Made by a program: the position numbers and the translations under genes. From the NCBI RefSeq assembly GCF_900631945.1, contig NZ_UZWE01000036.1:1-64000 (forward strand): 64,000 nucleotides of DNA, written 5' to 3'. Under the pieces are notes generated by a model that saw nothing but the letters and a program-made list of their open reading frames with translations, was not told the DNA's origin and made no database searches. The stretch is from Paracoccus haematequi (GTDB lineage Bacteria; Pseudomonadota; Alphaproteobacteria; Rhodobacterales; Rhodobacteraceae). Below, piece after piece: positions 22,321 through 31,355 of this stretch (the first letter of the stretch is position 1; each line of letters opens with the position of its first letter).

Positions 22321-23343
22321 TCAGCCGGCGCAGATCTGTTGCAGGGCCAGCCATTGTTCGTCGGTCAGCAGCGCGCGGGCGGGGGGGGCGTTGCGGAAGG
22401 GATCGCCCTCGATCAGCGGCAGGACCGTTTGGCCGGTGGGGTCCAGGGTACGCGCATAGGGTTCGGCCGGGATGCCGCGTTCGGTCAGGGAGGACAACAG
22501 GTCGGCGTCGGTGGGCCGGGGCGGCGGGGCCGAGAGCATCATGGCGCCGAAGCCGCGCATGGCGTCCTGGGGCAGGTGGCCCAGCGTCATCAGCCGCAAG
22601 GAGGCCAGCAGCCCGGCGTGACGGGCGGCGTTCTGGCGGAGATCCTCGTCTCGGGTGGCAAGGCGGGCGGCGATCAGGTGGGCGGCGGCGGATTCGGGTC
22701 CGGACGCGGTTCGCAGAAGGTCGCTGCCGATCACATAGATGTCCCCCGGAAGGCGGCGGGCGCCGCCGATCGGGCCTGGAACCACGCGGATCGCGGCGTC
22801 GGGCCCGAGAAGTTGCGGCGCCAGCCAGTCCAGCACCGCCTGGCCGGATTCGCGCCTGCACACCGCGCCCGATCCCTGTTCCAGATCGGCCAGGATCGCC
22901 CAGCCCATATCGCGGGCCTGGGCGGGCGGCGCGATGCGGGCAGCATGGGCGACCAAGGCGCCGGGCAGCCAGAAGACCAGCCCGCCCAGCACCGCCAGGA
23001 TCGCCAGGACCAGCAACCCGCTGCGCAGCCGTCCGCTGTGGGCGCGGTGGCTGGCGACGGCGCCCTGAACGCGGGCGATCGCCTGGATCATCAGGGGATC
23101 GTCGATGGCGACGGTTTCATCCTCGCTGCCGAGGCCGGGGGCATAGACCGCGGGCAGGGCGCCGGGGTTCAGCTGGATCACGGCCGGCAGGGACCAGTGC
23201 GACAGGGGCCGGTCAGTCCGGGGATCGGACAGGACCAGCGTCGCTTCGCCCACCGAAACGATCACCTCGCGCAAGGGCGCATCCGGGGCTGCGCGCCACG
23301 AGCCCTGGGCCTCGAGCCGTTGAAAGTCCGTAAGCGCGGTCAT
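22321..23343 (-). CDS. conserved hypothetical protein with one membrane segment
   Basis: A 340-residue protein I cannot assign. The N-terminal about 100 residues are a soluble domain (LVLSDPRTDRPLSHWSLPAV). A hydrophobic stretch GLLVLAILAVLGGLVFWLPG near residues 110-130 is a likely membrane anchor, followed by a larger domain with GPIGGARRLPGDIYVIGSDL and ESAAAHLIAARL. Placement of that hydrophobic stretch and the following AAAHLIAARLA could suggest a degenerate peptidase, but no HExxH is present. It lies beside rpoH in the core region. Confidence 0.7.
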   Translation of the reverse strand: MTALTDFQRLEAQGSWRAAPDAPLREVIVSVGEATLVLSDPRTDRPLSHWSLPAVIQLNPGALPAVYAPGLGSEDETVAIDDPLMIQAIARVQGAVASHRAHSGRLRSGLLVLAILAVLGGLVFWLPGALVAHAARIAPPAQARDMGWAILADLEQGSGAVCRRESGQAVLDWLAPQLLGPDAAIRVVPGPIGGARRLPGDIYVIGSDLLRTASGPESAAAHLIAARLATRDEDLRQNAARHAGLLASLRLMTLGHLPQDAMRGFGAMMLSAPPPRPTDADLLSSLTERGIPAEPYARTLDPTGQTVLPLIEGDPFRNAPPARALLTDEQWLALQQICAG

Positions 23344-23414
23344 CGGGTCCGGTCTGCCATCCTCAAGCCGACCATAGCGCGCGCCGATGGCAGGTCAATT
23401 GCGCCCCGCCTGGG

Positions 23415-24323
23415 TCAGGTTGCGCTTTCAGGCACCTTCATGCCCTTGTCGCGGGCAAGGACGCGCATCCGGTCCTGCAGCTTTTCGAAGGCCCGGACCT
23501 CGATCTGGCGGATGCGTTCGCGCGAGACGTCATAACGGGCCGACAGATCCTCCAGCGTCAGGGGATCGTCGCGCAGGCGGCGCTCGATCAGGATGTCCTT
23601 TTCGCGGTCGTTCAGCACGTCCATCGCGGCCAGCAGCATCTGGCGGCGGGTGTCCAGTTCCTCTGACTCGGCATAGGCTTCGGCCTGGTTGGCATCCTCA
23701 TCCTCCAGCCAGTCCTGCCACTGGGACGCCGAATCCCCCTCGCCGCTGCCCACGGTCGCATTCAGGGACGCGTCCCCGCCTGACAGGCGGCGGTTCATGT
23801 CGATGACTTCTTGTTCCGTCACGTTCAGGTCGTTGGCGATCTGGGCGACGTTTTCGGGACGCAGGTCGCCTTCCTCAAGCGCGCCGATGCGAGACTTTGC
23901 CTTGCGCAGGTTGAAGAACAGCTTTTTCTGCGCGCTGGTGGTGCCCATCTTCACCAGCGACCAGGACCGCAGGATATATTCCTGGATCGAGGCGCGGATC
24001 CACCACATCGCATAGGTCGCAAGTCGGAATCCCCGTTCCGGGTCGAACCGCTTGACGGCCTGCATCAGGCCGACATTCGCCTCGGAGATGACTTCGGCCT
24101 GGGGCAGGCCATAGCCGCGGTAGCCCATGGCGATCTTGGCGGCCAAGCGCAGGTGCGACGTGACCAGCTTGTGCGCGGCCTCGCTGTCCTGGTGGTCGGC
24201 CCAGGCCTTGGCCAGCATGTATTCCTCTTCCGGCTGCAACAGCGGGAACTTGCGGATTTCCTGCAGATAGCGGTTCAGCCCCTGTTCGGGGCTGGGGGCG
24301 GGAAGATTTCCGTAATTCGCCAT
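23415..24323 (-). CDS. rpoH: RNA polymerase heat-shock sigma factor
   Basis: Sigma-32, about 302 residues from ATG 24323 (MANYGNLPAPSPEQGLNRYL). It directs RNA polymerase to heat-shock promoters. Region 2 is clear (LVTSHLRLAAKIAMGYRGYG, EANVGLMQAVKRFDPERGFR, TYAMWWIRASIQEYIL). The RpoH box follows (QKKLFFNLRKAK), and region 4 has the HTH LEDLSARYDVSRERIRQIEV. The 147-bp leader up to rluD contains a strong hairpin (GGTTCC/GGAACC), compatible with post-transcriptional control. Gene order rluD-rpoH is conserved in alphaproteobacteria. Confidence 0.96.
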   Translation of the reverse strand: MANYGNLPAPSPEQGLNRYLQEIRKFPLLQPEEEYMLAKAWADHQDSEAAHKLVTSHLRLAAKIAMGYRGYGLPQAEVISEANVGLMQAVKRFDPERGFRLATYAMWWIRASIQEYILRSWSLVKMGTTSAQKKLFFNLRKAKSRIGALEEGDLRPENVAQIANDLNVTEQEVIDMNRRLSGGDASLNATVGSGEGDSASQWQDWLEDEDANQAEAYAESEELDTRRQMLLAAMDVLNDREKDILIERRLRDDPLTLEDLSARYDVSRERIRQIEVRAFEKLQDRMRVLARDKGMKVPESAT

Positions 24324-24470
24324 GGTTCTGGCCTTTCGCAAGTATCCGGGGAACGCAACCTGCGCGGCAGCGGTTCCGGCGGAACCGTCGCCACGCATGG
24401 CCCGGCAGGGATCGGGATCATTCTGACGGGTAATCGTAAACAGGTAAGGGGCGGATCCTTCACGTTTCTG

Positions 24471-25493
24471 TCAAGGCGACCCCCGCAGCATGTCCAGCAG
24501 CGCCTGCATGTCGGCCGGCAGGGGACTGTCGAAGGACTGCGCCTCGCCCGTCACCGGGTGATCGAAACCCAGATGTGCCGCGTGTAGGGCCTGGCGCGGA
24601 AAGGCCGATACCACCTCTGCCGCCGGGCCGAGCGCCTTGGCCGAAGCGCGACGCGCACCCCCATAGACCGGATCGCCGATCAGCCCCAGCCCGGCATGGG
24701 CCATGTGGACGCGAATCTGATGGGTGCGCCCGGTCTCCAACCTGCATTCGACCAGCATCGCCACGGGCGGCCGGCCGAAGCGTTCCAGCATCCGTGCCCG
24801 CGTTACCGCATGACGGCCCTTGTCGAAGAACACCGCCTGCCGCTGCCGGTCCGTCGCGTGCCGGGTCAGGCGCGAGGTGATCTTCAGCACCGCGCCGTCT
24901 TCGAAGCTGACGCCCGGCGTGCCGCGCAGGCGCGGGTCGGCGCCGTCGATCACGCCGTGGGCCAGCGCCAGGTACCGGCGCTGCGCGGTATGGGCTTCGA
25001 ACTGCGCGGCAAGGCCGTGATGCGCGCGGTCGGATTTCGCCACCACCAGCAGGCCCGAGGTGTCCTTGTCGATCCGATGCACGATGCCGGGACGCTTTTC
25101 CCCGCCGATCCCCGACAGCGAATCGCCGCAATGGGCCAGCAGGGCGTTGACCAGGGTGCCCCGTGGCGAACCGGGGGCAGGGTGGACGACCATCCCGGCG
25201 GGCTTGTCGATGACGATCAGGTCGTCGTCCTCGAAGACGATGGCCAGCGGGATCGCCTCGGGTCGGGTTTCGACGGGTTCCGGGTCCGGGATGCTGATGC
25301 TGTAATCCTGCCCCTCGGCCACGCGGGCTTTGCCGTCGCGGATCACGCCATCGGGACCGCTGACCGCGCCATCCGCGATCAGCCGCGCCAGCCGCGAGCG
25401 CGACAGCGCCGCGGCCTCTGGCACCGCAAGGGCAAGCGCCTTATCAAGCCGGTCGGGCGGATTGGCCGGGATGGTCACGACAAGGTTCGACAT
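24471..25493 (-). CDS. rluD: ribosomal large subunit pseudouridine synthase, RluD-type
   Basis: A 340-residue RluA-family pseudouridine synthase that modifies 23S rRNA uridines. The N-terminal S4-like domain contains LSRSRLARLIADGAV. The catalytic domain has VIDKPAGMVVHPAPG, the active-site Asp in HRIDKDTSGLLVVAK, and the RNA-binding RLETGRTHQIRVHMAHAG. The length is normal. Its ATG overlaps by 2 bp the ATG of the divergent membrane protein gene, so neither gene has a separate intergenic promoter. Confidence 0.93.
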   Translation of the reverse strand: MSNLVVTIPANPPDRLDKALALAVPEAAALSRSRLARLIADGAVSGPDGVIRDGKARVAEGQDYSISIPDPEPVETRPEAIPLAIVFEDDDLIVIDKPAGMVVHPAPGSPRGTLVNALLAHCGDSLSGIGGEKRPGIVHRIDKDTSGLLVVAKSDRAHHGLAAQFEAHTAQRRYLALAHGVIDGADPRLRGTPGVSFEDGAVLKITSRLTRHATDRQRQAVFFDKGRHAVTRARMLERFGRPPVAMLVECRLETGRTHQIRVHMAHAGLGLIGDPVYGGARRASAKALGPAAEVVSAFPRQALHAAHLGFDHPVTGEAQSFDSPLPADMQALLDMLRGSP

Positions 25494-25797
25494 GGATCAC
25501 GATGATAGCGACTGGAAAAGGGCGGCGAAAGCGGTGCCGGAACTGCGGCTGCTGCGCTGGCTGGTGACGGGGCTGGCCCTGGTGATGGGCCTGGGCATGA
25601 TCGCCCTGGTCGCGCTGCTGTGGATGCGCCTGGGCCAGCCGGTGCTGCCGGACCTGCCCGACGCGATCGCCTTGCCCGCCGGGTCAAGGGCCAATGCCGT
25701 GACCTTCGCCCGCGACTGGATCGTCGTCGTGACCGACGCGGGCGAGGTGCTGCTGTATGACCGCTCCGGCGCGCTGAGGGACCGGGTTCAGCCCTGA
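25492..25797 (+). CDS. DUF6476-type small membrane protein
   Basis: A 101-residue protein, MDHDDSDWKRAAKAVPELRL, with one transmembrane helix WLVTGLALVMGLGMIALVAL at about residues 24-43 and a short periplasmic domain (ANAVTFARDWIVVVTDAGEV, LLYDRSGALRDRV) resembling a beta-propeller blade. It fits the DUF6476 family restricted mainly to Rhodobacterales. It starts within the start codon of divergent rluD and overlaps the 3' end of the convergent ubiK-like gene by 10 bp. Confidence 0.78.
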   Translation: MDHDDSDWKRAAKAVPELRLLRWLVTGLALVMGLGMIALVALLWMRLGQPVLPDLPDAIALPAGSRANAVTFARDWIVVVTDAGEVLLYDRSGALRDRVQP

Positions 25798-26036
25798 CGC
25801 CCGGCTTCCAGCTTGTCCAGCCTGGCCTTCAGCTCGGCATTCTCGGTCCGGGCCTTGATGGCCATGTCGCGCACGGCGTCGAACTCTTCGCGGGTCACGA
25901 AATCGCGATCCGCCAGCCAGCGGTCGATCCAGCCCTTCATGGCCGTTTCCGCCTCGGACCGGGCGCCCTGGGCCACGCCCATGGCATTGGTCATCAGCTT
26001 CGAGATGTCGTCAAAGAACTTGTTTTGCGTGGTCAT
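25788..26036 (-). CDS. ubiK: UbiK/BMFP-family accessory factor
   Basis: An 82-residue, mostly helical protein (MTTQNKFFDDISKLMTNAMG). It has an amphipathic N-terminal helix and a C-terminal coiled coil (VTREEFDAVRDMAIKARTEN, AELKARLDKLE), the layout of YqiC/UbiK proteins, which assist ubiquinone biosynthesis in a membrane-associated complex. Symbol by family. Divergent from lgt, convergent with the DUF6476 gene. Confidence 0.8.
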   Translation of the reverse strand: MTTQNKFFDDISKLMTNAMGVAQGARSEAETAMKGWIDRWLADRDFVTREEFDAVRDMAIKARTENAELKARLDKLEAGRQG

Positions 26037-26197
26037 TTGGCCTTCGCCCCCGATAGATGCTTGGCGTCCTATATGGGCCGGGCGGCGCGGGGGTTCAATG
26101 CGCGCCATGCCGCATCCGCGCCGCGACGCCGCCCGGCCCGCTGTTGACACCGCGCCCCGGCTGGCTAGCGTGCCCGCCGCAACCGCCCCGAGGCCCC

Positions 26198-27082
26198 ATG
26201 ATCCCGTTTCCCAATATCTCGCCCGAGATCTTCACAATTCATCTGGGCGGGCTGACCCTGTCGCTGCGCTGGTATGCGCTGGCCTATCTGGCCGGGCTGC
26301 TGATCGGCTGGCGGGTCGTCGCCGCCATGATGCGCCGCGACGCCCTGTGGGGCGACCATGCGCCGATGCGGGCCGACCGGGTGGACGACCTGCTGACCTG
26401 GGTGATCCTGGGGGTGATCCTGGGCGGGCGGCTGGGCTTCGTGCTGTTCTATGAACCCGGCTTCTATCTGTCCAACCCGGCCGAGATCATCAAGGTCTGG
26501 CAAGGCGGCATGAGCTTTCATGGCGGCTTCGCGGGCGTCATCGTCGCCACCTGGGCCTTCTGCCGTGCCAATGGCATCCCGGCGCTGCGGCTGGCCGACG
26601 CCTTGGCCGTGGCCGCGCCCATCGGGCTGTTCTTCGGGCGCATCGCGAACTTCATCAATGCCGAATTGTGGGGCCGTCCCACCGACCTGCCCTGGGGCGT
26701 GATCTTTCCGGGCGAGGCCGCGCAGACCTGTCCCGGCGTGCTCGGCCCCTGCGCCCGCCATCCCAGCCAGCTTTACGAGGCGGGGCTGGAGGGGCTGCTG
26801 CTGGGCCTGGTCCTGCTGGCCCTGGTCCGGGCGGGCGGGCTGCGCCGTCCGGGGCTGGCCTTCGGCGTCTTCCTGGCCGGATACGGGCTGGCGCGCATGT
26901 TCGTGGAACTGTTCCGCGTCGCGGACGCGCAGTTCATCACCCCCGATAACCCGCTGGGCCATGTGATCGGCGGGCCTGTCGTGGGGCTGACCATGGGCCA
27001 GCTTCTGTCGCTGCCGATGGTGCTGATCGGGCTGTTCTTCATCTGGCGCGCCCGCAGCCGTCCGGCGGCGGCCGCCGCATGA
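26198..27082 (+). CDS. lgt: prolipoprotein diacylglyceryl transferase
   Basis: An integral membrane enzyme (294 residues from ATG 26198, [18 protein letters not shown]) that attaches diacylglycerol to the lipobox cysteine of prolipoproteins. It has about seven hydrophobic helices. Signature stretches are [17 protein letters not shown], the essential [28 protein letters not shown] with its His and the Lgt signature [20 protein letters not shown]. The stop overlaps the next start as ATGA. Confidence 0.95.
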   Translation: MIPFPNISPEIFTIHLGGLTLSLRWYALAYLAGLLIGWRVVAAMMRRDALWGDHAPMRADRVDDLLTWVILGVILGGRLGFVLFYEPGFYLSNPAEIIKVWQGGMSFHGGFAGVIVATWAFCRANGIPALRLADALAVAAPIGLFFGRIANFINAELWGRPTDLPWGVIFPGEAAQTCPGVLGPCARHPSQLYEAGLEGLLLGLVLLALVRAGGLRRPGLAFGVFLAGYGLARMFVELFRVADAQFITPDNPLGHVIGGPVVGLTMGQLLSLPMVLIGLFFIWRARSRPAAAAA

Positions 27083-28137
27083 CGGCTCTGGCCCGGATCA
27101 TCGCGGCGCGGATCCGTGCGACCGGGCCGATAACGCTGGCTGATTACATGGAGATCTGCCTGCTGCATCCCCGGCATGGCTATTACGCGACGCGCGATCC
27201 CTTCGGCGCAGCGGGCGATTTCACCACGGCGCCGGAAATCCATCAGATGTTCGGGGAACTGTGCGGTCTGGCGCTGGCGCAGGCCTGGATGGACCAGGGC
27301 AGCCCCGCGCCCGTCACGCTGGCCGAGCCCGGACCTGGGCGCGGCACGCTGATGGCCGACATGCTGCGCGCGATCCGCGTGGCGCCAGGCATGGCGGATG
27401 CCGCCCAAGTCGCGCTGATCGAGGCGTCGCCGCATCTGCGACGGATGCAGCAGGCGCGTCTGGGCCATGTCCAGCACCTCGATTCTGTCGAGGAATTGCC
27501 AGACAATCCCTTGTTCCTGATGGCAAATGAATTTTTTGATGCCCTGCCGGTCCGCCAATATCAGCATACGGACGACGGCTGGGCCGAACGGATGATCGGC
27601 TTGTCGGACGAGGGGCTGCAATTCGGCCTCGGCCTGCCGGTGGATCTGCCGCGCCCTGGCAAGCCCGGCGACGTGGTCGAGGAATGCCCCGCCGCCGTCG
27701 CCATCACGGAAACCATCGCCCGCCGCATCGCCGCTCGGGGCGGGGCGGCGATCTTCGTCGATTACGGCGGCTGGAACGGCTATGGCGACACTTTCCAGGC
27801 GCTGCGCAACCATGCCCCCGAGGATCCTCTGGCAAATCCGGGCGAGGCCGACCTGACCGCCCATGTCGATTTCGCGCCCCTTGCGGCGGCGGCGATCCGG
27901 GCCGGGGCGGTGGCTTCGGCGCCGGTTCCGCAGGGCGACTGGCTGCTGTCGCTGGGGGCTGCCCAGCGGGCGGAACGGCTGGCAGCCGCTGGGGACGGGG
28001 GCGCGATGGCGGCGCTTCGGCGCTTGACCCACCCGGAAGAAATGGGTCACCTGTTCAAGGCGATGGCCATCTGGCCGAAAGGGGCGCCCCCGGTGCCCGG
28101 ATTTGCTGCGCTGAGGCTTCATGCAGACCACGCTTGA
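27079..28137 (+). CDS. class I SAM-dependent methyltransferase, MidA/NDUFAF7 family
   Basis: A 352-residue protein homologous to mitochondrial complex I assembly factor NDUFAF7 (arginine methyltransferase). Family marks are [20 protein letters not shown], the SAM-binding [16 protein letters not shown], the acidic [12 protein letters not shown] and [20 protein letters not shown]. The bacterial role is not well established. It overlaps lgt by 4 bp and pgeF by 17 bp, forming a run lgt-midA-pgeF-nadD-dacB read as one unit. Confidence 0.88.
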   Translation: MTALARIIAARIRATGPITLADYMEICLLHPRHGYYATRDPFGAAGDFTTAPEIHQMFGELCGLALAQAWMDQGSPAPVTLAEPGPGRGTLMADMLRAIRVAPGMADAAQVALIEASPHLRRMQQARLGHVQHLDSVEELPDNPLFLMANEFFDALPVRQYQHTDDGWAERMIGLSDEGLQFGLGLPVDLPRPGKPGDVVEECPAAVAITETIARRIAARGGAAIFVDYGGWNGYGDTFQALRNHAPEDPLANPGEADLTAHVDFAPLAAAAIRAGAVASAPVPQGDWLLSLGAAQRAERLAAAGDGGAMAALRRLTHPEEMGHLFKAMAIWPKGAPPVPGFAALRLHADHA

Positions 28138-28885
28138 GATTCTGACACATCCCTTGCTGCGCCCGGTCAGGCACGGGTTCTTCACCCGCAAGGGCGGCGC
28201 GTCCTCGGGGCTGTTCTCGGGGCTGAACTGCGGTCGCCGGTCCACCGATCAGGCCGAGATGGTCGTCCTGAACCGCGGCCGCGTCGCCACGGCCATGGGT
28301 GTTCCCGCCGGGGCGCTGGCCACGGTCAAGCAGGTCCATTCCGCCGATGTGGTCACGCTGACCGACGACAGCGACATCCCCACCGTCGCGAATACCGAGG
28401 CCGACGGCATCGTCACCGCCCGTCGCGGCGTCGCCCTGGCCGTGCTGACCGCCGATTGCCAGCCGATCCTGCTGGCGGACCCGGATGCCGGGGTGATCGG
28501 CGCCTGTCACGCGGGCTGGCGCGGCGCGCTGGACGGCATCATCGAAGCGACGGTCCAGGCCATGCGCGCCCTGGGCGCCACCCGGATCCGCGCCGTGATC
28601 GGCCCGACGATCAGCCAGCGCGCCTATGAGGTCGGGCCGGATTTCATGGACAGCTTCCTGGCCGATGATCCCGGCCACAGCCGCTTTTTCAGCGGCGGCC
28701 CGAACGGACGGCCGATGTTCGACCTGCCGTCCTTTGGCCTGATGCGCCTGGGCGATGCCGGGGTGGACGCGGAATGGTCCGGGCATTGCACCTATTCCGA
28801 TCCCGACAAATTCTTCAGCTATCGCCGCGCCACGCATGAAGGCGAGGCCGATTATGGCAGGCTGATCTCGGCCATCACGCTTTGA
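28121..28885 (+). CDS. pgeF: peptidoglycan editing factor / multicopper-type YfiH family
   Basis: A 254-residue YlmD/YfiH-family protein (DUF152), reported as a purine-nucleoside-active enzyme and as a peptidoglycan-editing factor in E. coli. The metal-binding His/Cys set is visible: VKQVHSADVV, LTADCQPILLAD, IGACHAGWRGALDGI and C-terminal SGHCTYSD. Starts inside the preceding gene and ends in a TTGA-type overlap with nadD. Confidence 0.9.
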   Translation: MQTTLEILTHPLLRPVRHGFFTRKGGASSGLFSGLNCGRRSTDQAEMVVLNRGRVATAMGVPAGALATVKQVHSADVVTLTDDSDIPTVANTEADGIVTARRGVALAVLTADCQPILLADPDAGVIGACHAGWRGALDGIIEATVQAMRALGATRIRAVIGPTISQRAYEVGPDFMDSFLADDPGHSRFFSGGPNGRPMFDLPSFGLMRLGDAGVDAEWSGHCTYSDPDKFFSYRRATHEGEADYGRLISAITL

Positions 28886-29475
28886 TCCGGGCAGGGCTTC
28901 CCCCTGCGCTGCCGGGGATGCGCATCGGGCTGTTGGGAGGATCCTTCGATCCCGCCCATGACGGCCATGTCGCCATCACCCAGGCCGCGATGCGCCGCTT
29001 TCGGCTGGACCGGATTTGGTGGCTGGTCTCGCCAGGCAATCCGTTGAAGGCGCGGGGGCCTGCGCCGATGGCGGACCGCATCGCCCAGGCGCGGCGCCTG
29101 CAAACGGACCCGCGCGTGATCGTGACCGACATCGAACAGCGGCTGGGCACTCGGATGACGGCCGACACCATCGCGGCGCTGAAGCACGTCTATCCGGGTG
29201 TTCGCTTCGTCTGGCTGATGGGATCGGACAATCTGGTGCAGTTCCACCGCTGGGACCGCTGGCGGTCGATCGCGGCGGCGGTGCCCATCGGCGTCCTGGC
29301 CCGGCCGGGCACGCGCACGCTGGCGCGCCACTCGGTCGCCGCGCAGATCATGGCGCAGGCGCGCCTGCCGCAATCGCTGGCGGGATCGCTGGCCTTCCGC
29401 GCGCCGCCCGCCTGGGTGCTGGTGAACCTGCCCATGTCGCGCCAGTCCTCGACCGCGCTGCGGGGCGGGCGGTGA
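28882..29475 (+). CDS. nadD: nicotinate-nucleotide adenylyltransferase
   Basis: NadD converts nicotinate mononucleotide and ATP to deamido-NAD. The nucleotidyltransferase start GLLGGSFDPAHDGHVAITQA (H-x-G-H), the substrate region WWLVSPGNPLK, and the ATP motif PMSRQSSTALR (near ISSTxIR) are all present. The start is taken as TTG 28882, overlapping the pgeF stop, because MIRAGLPPALPGM before the GGSFDP loop resembles relatives; ATG 28918 is an alternative. Confidence 0.92.
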   Translation: MIRAGLPPALPGMRIGLLGGSFDPAHDGHVAITQAAMRRFRLDRIWWLVSPGNPLKARGPAPMADRIAQARRLQTDPRVIVTDIEQRLGTRMTADTIAALKHVYPGVRFVWLMGSDNLVQFHRWDRWRSIAAAVPIGVLARPGTRTLARHSVAAQIMAQARLPQSLAGSLAFRAPPAWVLVNLPMSRQSSTALRGGR

Positions 29476-30833
29476 TGCGCCGCCGCGCGCTGCTGGCGGG
29501 CCTTGCCGCCCTGCCCACGGCGTCCTGGGGCCGCCCGCCCGCGAAGCCCGCCTTTGCCGCCGGACCGCTGGTCAGGGCGGCGGGGCTGCCGGGCATCGTC
29601 GCCTATGCCCGTCTGGATGCGGATGGCGGGGTGCTGGCCGACGCGGCCTTGGCCGCCGCGCCAATGATGCCTGCCAGCACGCTGAAGGCGGTGACGGCGC
29701 TTTATGCGTTGGACCGGCTGGGCTGGGACCGCCGCTTCACGACGCGGGTGATCCGGGCAGGCGACATGCTGGTCCTGGCCGGGGGCGGCGATCCGCTGCT
29801 GTCCACCGACGACCTGGCCCGGCTTGCGGCCGATCTTGCCGCAACCGGACAGCCCGCGCCCGCGCGTTTCGCCGTCTGGGGCGGCGCGTTGCCGCAGATC
29901 CCGGAAATCGCGCCGGGGCAGGCCGATCATCTGGCCTATAATCCGGCACTGTCCGGGATGATTCTGAACTTCAACCGCGTGCATCTGGGGTGGCGGCAGG
30001 GCGGAACGCAGATGTCGCTGGAGGCGCGGGCCGCCAGCCATTCGCCGCGCGCCTATACGATCACCGCCGCGCCCGCCGATCAGCCCGACCTGTTCGCCTG
30101 GCGCCAGGACGGCCCCCGCGAAAGCTGGACCGTCGCGCGCAGCGCCATGGCCCGTCCCGGCAGCCGCTGGCTGCCCGTCCGCAAGCCGGAACTCTATGCC
30201 GGCGACGTGTTCCAGACGCTGTGCCGCGCGAAGGGGCTGGTCCTGCCCGCGCCATCGGTCATCCGCGACCTGCCCATGGGCGAGACGCTGGCCAGCCATG
30301 CAAGCCCGCCGCTGGAGCAAATCCTGCGCGGAATGCTGCATTTCTCGACCAACCTGACGGCCGAGGTGGTGGGCCTGCACGCCAGCGGCGCTGCCGACCC
30401 GGCGGCATCCGCCCGCGCCATGCAGGACTGGTTGACGGCGCAGGGGCAGGGGCGCGACTTCCTGCTGGCCGATCATTCGGGCTTGTCGCCCGAAAGCCGG
30501 GTTACGGCCGAAGGCATGGTGTGGCTGCTGGCCGGTCCGGGTATGGCGGCGGGCCTGCCCGGCCTTCTCAAGAAGAACCCGCTGGACGAGGATCTGGGCC
30601 GCGACCCCGCGCAGGCCGCCCGGATCCGCGCCAAGACCGGGACGCTGAATTTCGTGTCGAACCTTGCCGGCTATCTGGACCGCGCGGACGGTCGGCAATC
30701 GGCCTTTGCGATCCTGACCGCAGACCCCGCGCGCCAGGCGGCGACGGCTGGGCAGGAACTGCCGCCGGGGGTGCTGGCCTGGACGCGCGACGCCAGGCGG
30801 CTTCAGCGGGATGTGCTGGCGATCTGGTCCTGA
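29475..30833 (+). CDS. dacB: D-alanyl-D-alanine carboxypeptidase/endopeptidase (S13, PBP4-like)
   Basis: A 452-residue penicillin-binding protein trimming peptidoglycan cross-links in the periplasm. The N-terminal signal has twin-Arg-like MRRRALLAGLAALPTASWG. The S13 catalytic triad motifs are all present: SxxK in PASTLKAVTALYALD (about residue 70), SxN in LHFSTNLTAEVVG, and KTG in AKTGTLNFVSNLAGY. The ATG overlaps the nadD stop. The convergent TerB gene follows 3 bp later. Confidence 0.9.
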   Translation: MRRRALLAGLAALPTASWGRPPAKPAFAAGPLVRAAGLPGIVAYARLDADGGVLADAALAAAPMMPASTLKAVTALYALDRLGWDRRFTTRVIRAGDMLVLAGGGDPLLSTDDLARLAADLAATGQPAPARFAVWGGALPQIPEIAPGQADHLAYNPALSGMILNFNRVHLGWRQGGTQMSLEARAASHSPRAYTITAAPADQPDLFAWRQDGPRESWTVARSAMARPGSRWLPVRKPELYAGDVFQTLCRAKGLVLPAPSVIRDLPMGETLASHASPPLEQILRGMLHFSTNLTAEVVGLHASGAADPAASARAMQDWLTAQGQGRDFLLADHSGLSPESRVTAEGMVWLLAGPGMAAGLPGLLKKNPLDEDLGRDPAQAARIRAKTGTLNFVSNLAGYLDRADGRQSAFAILTADPARQAATAGQELPPGVLAWTRDARRLQRDVLAIWS

Positions 30834-30836
30834 CGA

Positions 30837-31259
30837 CTACAACACGCGGTGGCGCACCTGGGCCGACAGTTCGATCGCGGCGGCGTGCAGCCGGGGGATG
30901 TTCAACTGGTGCCGGATCTCGGCCAGCATCGCCACTTCGCCTTCATACAGCTGGCCGTCGGCCGCGCCCACGTCGCAGGCCAGGGCATAGGCGGTCTCGT
31001 ACAGCTTTTCGGGCAACGCGTCGCGGACCAGGCCGAACAGGGCGTCGATGCCGTCCTCATGCTCGAACAGGCTGATGACCGTCTGGCTGATCGCGCGGAT
31101 CCGGTCCTCGTCATAGGCGGCGAAGACCGGGGCGTGATCGACGTTGCGCTGGATCGCCACCAGTTCCGAGGTGCGATAGGTCTGGCCCGAGGCCAGCACC
31201 GCCACCATGACCGCCACCAAGGCATCGCAGGGCGAGAACGAGGGCAGGTCGATGGTCAT
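30837..31259 (-). CDS. TerB-like protein
   Basis: A 140-residue helical protein (MTIDLPSFSPCDALVAVMVA) of the tellurite-resistance TerB domain family: SCDALVAVMVAVLASGQ, the acidic EHEDGIDALFGLVRDALPE and VGAADGQLYEGEVAMLAEIR, the D-G-x-x-x-x-E metal-like motif. A tellurite role is not implied; isolated TerB proteins are common. It sits convergent to dacB and divergent from lysK. Confidence 0.82.
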   Translation of the reverse strand: MTIDLPSFSPCDALVAVMVAVLASGQTYRTSELVAIQRNVDHAPVFAAYDEDRIRAISQTVISLFEHEDGIDALFGLVRDALPEKLYETAYALACDVGAADGQLYEGEVAMLAEIRHQLNIPRLHAAAIELSAQVRHRVL

Positions 31260-31297
31260 GGCGGATCCTTGTGGCAAGCCGGTTCCGGTGCAAATTA

Positions 31298-31326
31298 TTG
31301 ACCATTCGGGCGGCTTTCAATAAGGC
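31298..31326 (+). promoter_or_regulatory. candidate promoter of lysK
   Basis: TTGACC at 31298-31303, 17 bp, then TAAGGC at 31321-31326, located 30 bp before the lysK ATG, which has a CAGGAG ribosome site. The -10 match is weak. Confidence 0.3.
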
Positions 31327-31355
31327 GTCAAGGTCTTGGAACAGGAGAAGACGCG

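Noticed and set aside
30837..31259. Tellurite resistance operon
   Set aside because: Only a single TerB-domain protein is present, without terA, terC, terD or terE.
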